NCBI RefSeq assembly: GCF_014194695.1
Contig: NZ_JACIAH010000011.1
Coordinates: 62,001 to 126,000 of the forward strand
DNA length: 64,000 nucleotides
Source: Rhizobium sp. BK399
Lineage (GTDB): Bacteria > Pseudomonadota > Alphaproteobacteria > Rhizobiales > Rhizobiaceae
Direction: 5' to 3'
The notes under the pieces were generated by a model that ran no database searches, had not been told where the DNA came from, and saw only the letters and a program-made list of their open reading frames with translations. How positions within the stretch are numbered: the first letter of the stretch is position 1; every line of letters starts with the position of its first letter. Below are positions 56,236 through 64,000 of the stretch, one piece after another. A program made the translations under genes and the position numbers.

Positions 56236-57297
56236 ATGGAGCAAAATGGCTTTTTTCTGCCCCATGATGGCGTGAAACTCTCGGAGTTGGCGCAGTATCT
56301 TGGGGCAGAGCTTGCTGACCCCAAGGACGCAGATGTTGTGATACGCTCCGTTTCGCCCGTAAGCCGGGCGAAGGCGGGTGACATCTGTTATATCATGTCG
56401 AAGAGGAGCAAGGACGAGCTCGCGACGTGCGCGGCATCCGCTGTGCTTTGCACCGCCGGCTTGCGATCGTTGGTACCCGATCATCTGCCTGTCCTGATTT
56501 CGAAGAATGCCCATGCTGCCTTTGCTATGGCGGGTGGCTATCTCTACCCGAAGGCACTTCGGCCGGAGGCGCTGTTGTCCGAAGGCTCCGGCATCTCGGA
56601 TCGTGCAGTTGTCGACAAGACGGCGCGTCTGGAAGGCGAGGTCTCGGTCGAGCCTTTCGCGGTCATCGGCGCACATGCCGAAATCGGAGAGGGCACGCAC
56701 ATCGGAGCCGGCGCGATCATCGGGCCAAACGTCAAGATCGGCCGCAATTGCACGATCGCCGCCGGCGCAAGCGTGCTTTGCGCGCTCTTGGGCAACGGCG
56801 TGATCATTCACAATGGCGCGCGCATTGGCCAGGATGGCTTCGGCTATGCTCCGGGCCCACGCGGGATGATCAAGATCGTTCAGGTCGGCCGCGTCATCAT
56901 TCAGGATCATGTGGAGATCGGCGCCAATACCACGATTGATCGCGGTGCCATGGATGATACCGTCATCGGCGAAGGCACGAAGATCGATAATCAGGTCCAG
57001 ATTGGTCACAACTGCCGAATTGGGCGTCATTGCGCCATCGTTTCGCAGGTCGGCATCGCTGGTAGCACGGTTCTCGGTGATGGCGTGCAGATCGGCGGGC
57101 AGGCCGGACTGAACGGGCATATCAAGATCGGTGACGGAGTGCAGATCGCCGCGAAGAGCGGTGTGGTCGGCGACATACCTGCCGGCGAACGTTACGGTGG
57201 TGTGCCGGCGCGTCCCATCAACGATTTTCTGCGAGAGACCGCAGCGATTTTGGCCCGGTCGACCGGCAGCAAGAAAACGGGAGAAAAGAATGACTGA
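56236..57297 (+). CDS. lpxD: UDP-3-O-acylglucosamine N-acyltransferase
   Basis: A 353-residue lipid A enzyme that adds the second acyl chain to UDP-3-O-acyl-glucosamine. The N-terminal uridine-binding domain is followed by a long hexapeptide beta-helix; the catalytic His is in '[20 protein letters not shown]' and '[15 protein letters not shown]' is the LpxD hallmark. CTGGAGATT lies before ATG 56236. It overlaps fabZ by 8 bp. Confidence 0.97.
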   Translation: MEQNGFFLPHDGVKLSELAQYLGAELADPKDADVVIRSVSPVSRAKAGDICYIMSKRSKDELATCAASAVLCTAGLRSLVPDHLPVLISKNAHAAFAMAGGYLYPKALRPEALLSEGSGISDRAVVDKTARLEGEVSVEPFAVIGAHAEIGEGTHIGAGAIIGPNVKIGRNCTIAAGASVLCALLGNGVIIHNGARIGQDGFGYAPGPRGMIKIVQVGRVIIQDHVEIGANTTIDRGAMDDTVIGEGTKIDNQVQIGHNCRIGRHCAIVSQVGIAGSTVLGDGVQIGGQAGLNGHIKIGDGVQIAAKSGVVGDIPAGERYGGVPARPINDFLRETAAILARSTGSKKTGEKND

Positions 57298-57757
57298 AGA
57301 AGCAAAGACTTCGCTCTCTTCGGCAGACATCATGGAGATCATGAAGCTGCTGCCGCATCGTTATCCGTTCCTGCTGGTGGATAGGATCATCGATATCGAC
57401 GGTGACGAGTCCGCGATCGGCATCAAGAACGTGACCGCAAACGAACCGCATTTTACCGGTCACTTTCCGGAGTCTCCGATCATGCCGGGTGTCCTGCTCA
57501 TCGAGGGTATGGCACAGACAGCCGGTGCGATCTGCGCCAAGAAGCAGGGGGAGACCGGGAACCTGGTCTACTTCATGACGATTGACAACGCGCGCTTCCG
57601 CAAGCCGGTCGTTCCCGGCGACCGCGTCGAATATCACGTGAAGAAACAGAAGCAGCGCGGTAATATCTGGAAGTTCCACTGCGATGCGAAGGTTGATGGC
57701 GCGCTCGTCGCCGAAGCCGACATCGGGGCGATGATCGTTCGCAAGGATCAGGCATGA
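57290..57757 (+). CDS. fabZ: (3R)-hydroxyacyl-ACP dehydratase
   Basis: A 155-residue hot-dog dehydratase of fatty-acid elongation. The catalytic His58 lies in [20 protein letters not shown] and Glu72 in EGMAQTAGA; '[14 protein letters not shown]' is the FabZ opening. The ATG lies inside the 3' end of lpxD (8-bp overlap) and its stop overlaps lpxA by 4 bp, balancing 3-hydroxyacyl-ACP use between fatty acids and lipid A. Confidence 0.98.
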   Translation: MTEEAKTSLSSADIMEIMKLLPHRYPFLLVDRIIDIDGDESAIGIKNVTANEPHFTGHFPESPIMPGVLLIEGMAQTAGAICAKKQGETGNLVYFMTIDNARFRKPVVPGDRVEYHVKKQKQRGNIWKFHCDAKVDGALVAEADIGAMIVRKDQA

Positions 57758-58572
57758 GCAGGATAGCAGCCAGCGCCAAGATTCACGCCATGGCGGTCGT
57801 CGAAGACGGCGCTGTGATCGGCGAGAACGTCAAGATCGGTCCCTTTTGTTACGTTGGACCGAATGTCACGCTGGGTGATAGCGTAGAGTTGCTTGCGCAT
57901 TCCGTCGTATCGGGCCGCACGACGCTCGGCAGCGGGTGCCGCATTTTCCCAATGGCCGTGATCGGCGGGGATCCTCAGAGCGTTCATCACGGTGGCGAAG
58001 AGACGACCTTGACGGTCGGCGACAACTGCACCTTCCGCGAAGGTGTCACGGTCAACACGGGTACCGCTGATTTCGGTAGCCAGACGATTGTGGGCAACAA
58101 CAACCTGTTCCTGGCGAATTCGCATATCGCCCATGATTGCCGGGTTGGAAGCAACGTCATCATGTCCAACAACGTCATGCTTGCCGGCCACGTAACGATC
58201 GAGGATCGCGTCATTCTCGGTGGTGGCTGCGCCGTGCATCAGTTCACGCGCGTCGGTCGACAGGCATTTGTAGGTGGGCTGTCCGCGGTTAGCTACGACG
58301 TCATCCCTTATGGGATGCTGAATGGCAATCCGGGCCTTTTGAGCGGCTTGAATGTCGTCGGTATGACCCGCGCCGGCATTGATCGCGCGACGATTCACAC
58401 AGTGCGCCGGGCCTATAAGGCGATCTTCGAAGGCGATAATTCGATCCGAGACAATGCCGCCGCACTCCGCGACGAGTATGCTGGTTGCGAGCAAGTCATT
58501 CAAATTCTTGATTTCATCGCTGCCGAAAGCGACCGCGCTCTTTCATCTCCGACCAGGGGACAGAAAGGGTGA
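57754..58572 (+). CDS. lpxA: UDP-N-acetylglucosamine acyltransferase
   Basis: A 272-residue enzyme that catalyses the first step of lipid A synthesis. A hexapeptide beta-helix with the catalytic His127 in '[15 protein letters not shown]', and '[20 protein letters not shown]' and '[14 protein letters not shown]' near the end. ATGA overlap with fabZ. Confidence 0.98.
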   Translation: MSRIAASAKIHAMAVVEDGAVIGENVKIGPFCYVGPNVTLGDSVELLAHSVVSGRTTLGSGCRIFPMAVIGGDPQSVHHGGEETTLTVGDNCTFREGVTVNTGTADFGSQTIVGNNNLFLANSHIAHDCRVGSNVIMSNNVMLAGHVTIEDRVILGGGCAVHQFTRVGRQAFVGGLSAVSYDVIPYGMLNGNPGLLSGLNVVGMTRAGIDRATIHTVRRAYKAIFEGDNSIRDNAAALRDEYAGCEQVIQILDFIAAESDRALSSPTRGQKG

Positions 58573-58593
58573 TGCTTGGCTCTCGCGGGTGAC

Positions 58594-59457
58594 ATGGCAA
58601 AAGGCCGCTTGGCAATCATCGCAGGCAGCGGTCTTCTGCCGTCCTATGTTGCTACGGCCGCGCGCCAGGCAGGTGAAGATCCCTTCATTATCGCGCTGAA
58701 AGATGAAGCGGACCGCTCCTGGGATGGCTTTGATCACGCGGTGATCGGCGTCGGTGACTTCGCTGCTCTCAGTCGGATATTCGCGAGCAACGGCGTAGAT
58801 CGAGTCGTCATGTCGGGAGGCGTGCGCCGGCGTCCGGAGTGGCGTGAGGTCCGCCCGACGCTGAAAACGATCGTGAAATTGCCGTCGACGGTCCGCACGC
58901 TGCTCGCTGGTGGCGACGATGCCGTATTGCGCATGGTCATTACCTTGATCGAGGGGAACGGACGCCGCGTCGTCGGCGCGCATGAGATCGCACCACACCT
59001 CCTTGCGACCGTCGGTCCGTTGGGCGCAGTGCGACCGGGACCTGATGATCGAAGAGATATCGCGCGCGCCGCGGAAGCGGCCGATGCGCTTGGCAGGCTG
59101 GATGTCGGGCAAGGGGCGGTTTCAGTTGGCGGCCGCATTGTTGCGCTCGAGGGCGTCGAAGGCACGGACAGCATGCTGGACCGTGTCGCTGACCTGCGAT
59201 CAGCCGGGCGCATTTCTGCGCGTCGCCGCGGCGTACTGGTCAAACTCTGCAAACCTCAGCAAGATATCCGCGCGGATCTGCCATCGATCGGCATTTCGAC
59301 GATCGAGAACCTGAAAAGGGCGGGCCTGGCGGGCGTTGCTGTCGAGGCGGGTCGCTCGCTCATCCTGGAGCGTGACGCTGTCATCAAGGCTGCGGATGAG
59401 GCCGGTATTTTCGTGTGCGGACTGGATAGAGGTTTGCCATCCTGGGGGCTAGCGTGA
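58594..59457 (+). CDS. lpxI: UDP-2,3-diacylglucosamine pyrophosphatase LpxI
   Basis: A 287-residue protein of DUF1009, the LpxI type that replaces LpxH in many alphaproteobacteria. Landmarks: 'GRLAIIAGSGLLPSYVATAA' at the start, 'GDDAVLRMVITLIEGNGRRVVGAHEI' and 'MLDRVADLRSA' with 'GVLVKLCKPQQDIRADLPSI'. I chose ATG 58594; an in-frame TTG lies at 58576. It cleaves UDP-2,3-diacylglucosamine to lipid X and UMP, and is coupled to lpxB by GTGA. Confidence 0.95.
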   Translation: MAKGRLAIIAGSGLLPSYVATAARQAGEDPFIIALKDEADRSWDGFDHAVIGVGDFAALSRIFASNGVDRVVMSGGVRRRPEWREVRPTLKTIVKLPSTVRTLLAGGDDAVLRMVITLIEGNGRRVVGAHEIAPHLLATVGPLGAVRPGPDDRRDIARAAEAADALGRLDVGQGAVSVGGRIVALEGVEGTDSMLDRVADLRSAGRISARRRGVLVKLCKPQQDIRADLPSIGISTIENLKRAGLAGVAVEAGRSLILERDAVIKAADEAGIFVCGLDRGLPSWGLA

Positions 59458-60635
59458 GCGATGCGTCGCTAAAAGTTGCCATCGTTGTTGGAGAGGTCTC
59501 GGGTGACCTTCTGGGGGCGGATCTGATCGCCGCCCTGAAACGACAGTTTCCGGGCGGTGTAGATCTCGTCGGCGTTGGCGGCGAGGGGCTCGAGACGCAG
59601 GGCCTGCGCTCGCTTTTCGATTTCTCTGAACTGCAGGTGATGGGCATCACGCAAGTACTGTCGACGTTGCCAAGGCTCGTCCGGCGTATTGGCGAGACGG
59701 CGTCGGCAATCATCGCGGCAAAACCCGACGTGCTCGTTATCGTCGACAGTCCGGATTTCACGCATAGGGTTGCAAAGCGGGTCCGCAGGGCGCTGCCCGG
59801 CTTGCCTGTTGTCAATTATGTTTGCCCGAGTGTTTGGGCATGGAAGGAATATCGCGCACAGCGCATGCTCGCCTATGTCGATCATGTGCTCGCTGTCTTG
59901 CCGTTCGAGCCTGAGGTGATGCGCAAACTGGGCGGGCCGCCGACGACCTATGTTGGCCACCGTTTGACGGCCGACCCAAACCTGTTGGACGCCCGACGCC
60001 GGCGTGCGCAGACCAAGCCACGGACACGGGCCGACCGCAAGACAGTGATGTTGCTGCCAGGCTCGCGCTCAAGCGAGATTACCAAGCTGCTGCCCCACTT
60101 TGGCGACGCCGTCACCGAGTTGGTGGCGCGCAACGGCGAGATGCGTTTCGTCTTGCCGACGATGCCGCGCCGCGAGGCCATGATCCGTGAGTTCGTCAAG
60201 GAGTGGACGACCAAGCCGGAGATCGTGGCCGGCGCCGAGGCGAAGTGGCAGGCGTTCACCGAAGCGGATGCCGCCATGGCGGCATCTGGGACCGTCGTGC
60301 TTGAGCTGGCGCTGACCGGCGTCCCGTGTGTTTCGGCGTACAAGACGGACTGGATCATCAAGCTCATGACCAGCCAGATCAAAACCTGGAGCGCGGCCCT
60401 TCCGAACCTGATCGCCGACTACGCCGTTGTGCCCGAGTATATCAACGACGTGGTGCGAGGCGGCAGCTTTGCGCGCTGGATGGAGAAGCTGTCGGTGGAC
60501 ACCTTGCCACGGCAGGCGATGATGGAAGGGTTTGACGTTCTCTGGCAGAGAATGCAGACCGAAAAGCCGCCGGGGGAACATGCGGCCGAAATCGTCCTCG
60601 ATGTCCTTCAAAAGAAAAAGCCCGGCCATTCCTGA
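59454..60635 (+). CDS. lpxB: Lipid A disaccharide synthase
   Basis: A 393-residue membrane-associated glycosyltransferase (GT19) that condenses lipid X with UDP-diacylglucosamine. The start is GTG overlapping the lpxI stop. Features: 'VGEVSGDLLGADLIAALK' (residues 11-28), 'SPDFTHRVAKRVR', 'VCPSVWAWKEYRAQRM' and 'SGTVVLELALTGVPCVSAYK' near the UDP site. Its stop lies inside a terminator stem. Confidence 0.98.
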   Translation: MSDASLKVAIVVGEVSGDLLGADLIAALKRQFPGGVDLVGVGGEGLETQGLRSLFDFSELQVMGITQVLSTLPRLVRRIGETASAIIAAKPDVLVIVDSPDFTHRVAKRVRRALPGLPVVNYVCPSVWAWKEYRAQRMLAYVDHVLAVLPFEPEVMRKLGGPPTTYVGHRLTADPNLLDARRRRAQTKPRTRADRKTVMLLPGSRSSEITKLLPHFGDAVTELVARNGEMRFVLPTMPRREAMIREFVKEWTTKPEIVAGAEAKWQAFTEADAAMAASGTVVLELALTGVPCVSAYKTDWIIKLMTSQIKTWSAALPNLIADYAVVPEYINDVVRGGSFARWMEKLSVDTLPRQAMMEGFDVLWQRMQTEKPPGEHAAEIVLDVLQKKKPGHS

Positions 60636-60648
60636 CCGGGCTTCTTTG
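60618..60648. terminator. Terminator between lpxB and convergent gltA
   Basis: AAGCCCGG (60618-60625) pairs with CCGGGCTT (60636-60643) around a 10-nt loop with CTTT after it. It overlaps the last codons and stop of lpxB. In the opposite direction an A/T-rich flank (AAAAGAAAAAG) lets it serve gltA as well. Confidence 0.8.
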
Positions 60649-60665
60649 CTATCTGTGATCGCTGA

Positions 60666-61955
<1,290 letters not shown>

Positions 61956-62248
61956 TCTGATCCTCCAAACTGGCGGGTGGCGCCATAAAAGCGCCATAGG
62001 GTTAAGCGTCGTCGATGATTGCTATATGATCGCGCGCCTAATGCCAAGTTACCGTGATGCCATTTTGTGCATCGCAGTATCAACTTTTGGGCACTGCTGC
62101 GATGAGCCCTGCGCATAGCAGAAGCCGATGATAATCCTTGGCTTTTCAGCGTTCAGATTTTCCTTCAGATTTCAATCGATTATTATTGCCCGACGCCTCG
62201 ATAGCTTGCATTGTGGTTGCAAGGGCGGCTGTTTTTTGGCGCAAATGC

Positions 62249-64000
62249 ATGCCGGGGTTGAAGCCATTTGAAGTAACGAAGGCCGTGCCTGCCGCGGATG
62301 CTTCCGCGCGTGCAGCGGAGCCGTCTCTCCTGTTGAATCGATCGGCCGCCAAGCTGTTGCCGGCCATGCGCACGCAGTCCTCCATCGCGTGGCCGACACG
62401 GATCAAAGCTGCGACACGGGACTGGGCTTCATGGCTCCAAGGTTCCGCGACAGCGGAGATGGAACATGGACGGTTGTTTCTGTTCTCGCCGGTCTTCCTC
62501 GGAGCCGGCGCCGTCCTCTGGTTCGAACTGGCAAGTGACCCTCCCACGATGCGCTTGATGGCATGGGTTGTTGTGTTGGCACTTGTTGCAATGGCGGTGG
62601 GCCAAGGGCGGCCGTTTGTCCGGAGTTCAGCACTGGCCGGCTTGCTTTGCATCGCGGGAATGCTTTCGGCCCAATACGAAACGCGGAGCAGGGCGACCGT
62701 CATACTGGATACGCCCGTCACCACAACGATCACTGGTCGGGTCGAGCGTCGGGAGGGGGATGGCGCGGGTCGTTGGCGCTATATCCTCTCCATTTCCGGC
62801 ACTCAGTCGCCTCAGATTAGGCGGCCGCCAGACCGGGTTTCAGTCGTCGCGCGTGGGCAGAAAGAACCGTTCGAAATCGGGGAGTGGTTGACGGGGCGGG
62901 CACGATTGACCCCGCCTGCGGGACCCGCGCTGCCTGGGCTCAACGACTTTGCCTTCAGCGCTTATTTCGACGAGATTGGCGCGAACGGTTTCTTTTATGG
63001 TTCGCCAAGCGTTTCAATGCCGCCGGCGGTCGGCACACCATCGATTTCGGAGCGCGGAGCCAACTGGCTGGATTCCCTCCGAAGCGGAATCGGAGACCGC
63101 ATCCGTGGAATCCTGCCGGGCGACACCGGCGCCTTTGCGGCGTCGCTTGTCACCGACGAGCGGCGCGCGATCTCGAGGGAAACCACCGACGCGCTGCGAC
63201 AGGCGGGTCTGGCGCATATCGTGGCAATCTCCGGTCTCAACATGGCGCTCTCCGCGGGTATCTTCTTCGTCGGCCTACGCCAACTGCTGAGCCTGTTTCC
63301 ATCCGTTACGCAGGCGTACCCGACCAAGAAGATTGCAGCTGCTGGCGCGCTCGTCGCCCTGACAGCCTATTACATGATCTCGGGCTTTGCGGTCTCGGCA
63401 GAGCGAGCCTTCATCATGATGGCAATCATGCTGGCCGCTGTATTCTTCGACAGGCCGTCAATCAGTCTACGCAACATTGCCCTATCGGCTTGGGTGATTC
63501 TGCTCTTGTCTCCATCCGAGGCGCTAGGCCCGAGCTTCCAGATGTCATTTGCGGCGACTCTTGCGCTGGTTGCCGGTTATGCGATGTGGGCGAAGCGAGC
63601 CGCGCGCGAGCATCCCTTGCTGCAAGTCAGGGCAGTGAAGCCCGTAGTTTTTGTCGCACGCTTCTTTGCTGGCATCCTCCTTTCCTCGATGATCGGAGGC
63701 TTCTCGACCGCGCTCTTTGCAGTCGAACATTTCCATCGGCTCAGCGCTTATGGATTGCCCGCAAATCTCATGGCCATGCCGGTAATCTCCTTCGTGGTGA
63801 TGCCTATGGGCATGTTCGCGATGCTGCTGACGCCGTTTGGCCTCGATGTCGTTCCCTGGAAAATCGCCGGGTTCGGGCTCGAAATTGTGATCGCCATTGC
63901 AAAGATGGTCTCGGGATGGGGCGGCAACGTCGATATCGGCCGATTGCCGGTTTGGTACTTTCCTGTCGCCGTCGCAGGCTTCCTCGTGCTTGCGCTTCTG
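62249..64000 (+). CDS. comEC: ComEC/Rec2 family DNA-uptake membrane protein, truncated by window edge
   Basis: 584 codons are visible before the window ends, still open. I place the start at ATG 62249 (MPGLKPFEVTKAVPAADASA); the frame is open earlier and no strong ribosome site is present, so it is uncertain. Residues about 73-90 begin the DUF4131 N-terminal helices (LFLFSPVFLGAGAVLWF). The OB-like part follows, then the competence domain with 'QAGLAHIVAISGLNMALSA', the ComEC signature, and a run of transmembrane helices. ComEC forms the inner-membrane channel for single-stranded DNA. The C-terminal beta-lactamase-like part, if present, is outside. Confidence 0.9.
   Translation, partial: MPGLKPFEVTKAVPAADASARAAEPSLLLNRSAAKLLPAMRTQSSIAWPTRIKAATRDWASWLQGSATAEMEHGRLFLFSPVFLGAGAVLWFELASDPPTMRLMAWVVVLALVAMAVGQGRPFVRSSALAGLLCIAGMLSAQYETRSRATVILDTPVTTTITGRVERREGDGAGRWRYILSISGTQSPQIRRPPDRVSVVARGQKEPFEIGEWLTGRARLTPPAGPALPGLNDFAFSAYFDEIGANGFFYGSPSVSMPPAVGTPSISERGANWLDSLRSGIGDRIRGILPGDTGAFAASLVTDERRAISRETTDALRQAGLAHIVAISGLNMALSAGIFFVGLRQLLSLFPSVTQAYPTKKIAAAGALVALTAYYMISGFAVSAERAFIMMAIMLAAVFFDRPSISLRNIALSAWVILLLSPSEALGPSFQMSFAATLALVAGYAMWAKRAAREHPLLQVRAVKPVVFVARFFAGILLSSMIGGFSTALFAVEHFHRLSAYGLPANLMAMPVISFVVMPMGMFAMLLTPFGLDVVPWKIAGFGLEIVIAIAKMVSGWGGNVDIGRLPVWYFPVAVAGFLVLALL

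Noticed and set aside
61956-62248. Plus- and minus-strand short frames upstream of comEC
   Set aside because: No ribosome site or domain; this should be the gltA and comEC control region. A CTTGGCA/TATAGC pair for gltA has only a 15-bp spacer, so no promoter was called.

Overview
The window looks like chromosomal DNA from a GC-rich alphaproteobacterium of the Rhizobiaceae, most likely Sinorhizobium/Ensifer or a close relative. The basis is gene content and order: the four-gene general L-amino-acid ABC transporter aapJQMP, a class I poly-3-hydroxybutyrate synthase plus a phasin, soluble transhydrogenase, an EipB-type periplasmic protein, LpxI instead of LpxH, a tlde1-domain cell-wall protein, and the run rpsB-tsf-pyrH-frr-uppS-cdsA-rseP-bamA-lpxD-fabZ-lpxA-lpxI-lpxB followed by convergent gltA and a ComEC gene. 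The genus is an inference from these features; no search was run.

Layout. 1-3.6 kb: end of a DUF2157 gene with its GDYXXLXY partner, tRNA-Leu(TAG), trigger factor with a strong terminator, and a small NTF2-like protein. 3.6-11.4 kb, mostly minus strand: a cobalamin-type radical SAM protein of unknown function, sthA, a tyrosine phosphatase-like membrane protein, radC, map, a 570-bp gap, and a tlde1-domain protein. 11.6-21.2 kb: methyltransferase, phaC, small lipoprotein, alaC-hom (aspartate/alanine amino-acid metabolism), recJ, and a family 2 glycosyltransferase. 21.2-26.6 kb is the accessory stretch: sparse coding, small secreted glycine/serine-rich proteins, an AraC-type regulator divergent from an unrecognised ORF, short ORF remnants, and a tRNA-Glu(TTC) at its right edge. 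26.8-33 kb: methyltransferase, small exported protein, and the aap operon with stem-loops between and after its genes. 33-47.3 kb: metC, flavin monooxygenase, Zn-finger protein, hydrolase, cysE, DUF3126, DUF3597, phasin, clpS-clpA, then a minus-strand run (RidA, GDPD, FemAB-like, HIT), eipB and a pentapeptide-repeat protein. 47.3-61.9 kb: translation and envelope-biogenesis genes on the plus strand, closed by gltA on the minus strand. 62.2 kb to the end: ComEC, cut by the window edge.

How the genes work together. The densest functional block runs from protein synthesis (rpsB, tsf, frr), UMP kinase and undecaprenyl/phospholipid precursors (pyrH, uppS, cdsA) through envelope proteolysis and outer-membrane insertion (rseP, bamA) to lipid A precursor synthesis (lpxD, fabZ, lpxA, lpxI, lpxB), with 1-8 bp overlaps indicating tight translational coupling. 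Sulfur amino-acid genes (metC, cysE) and carbon-storage genes (phaC, phasin) are dispersed.

I found no CRISPR array, intact insertion sequence, prophage or convincing new multigene system. The best candidates for a second look are the accessory stretch at 21.2-26.6 kb, the cobalamin-type radical SAM protein, the RidA-GDPD-FemAB-HIT run, and several RNA-level structures (rpsB leader, alaC-hom UUCG hairpin, aapJ-aapQ stem-loops, pyrH upstream stem).
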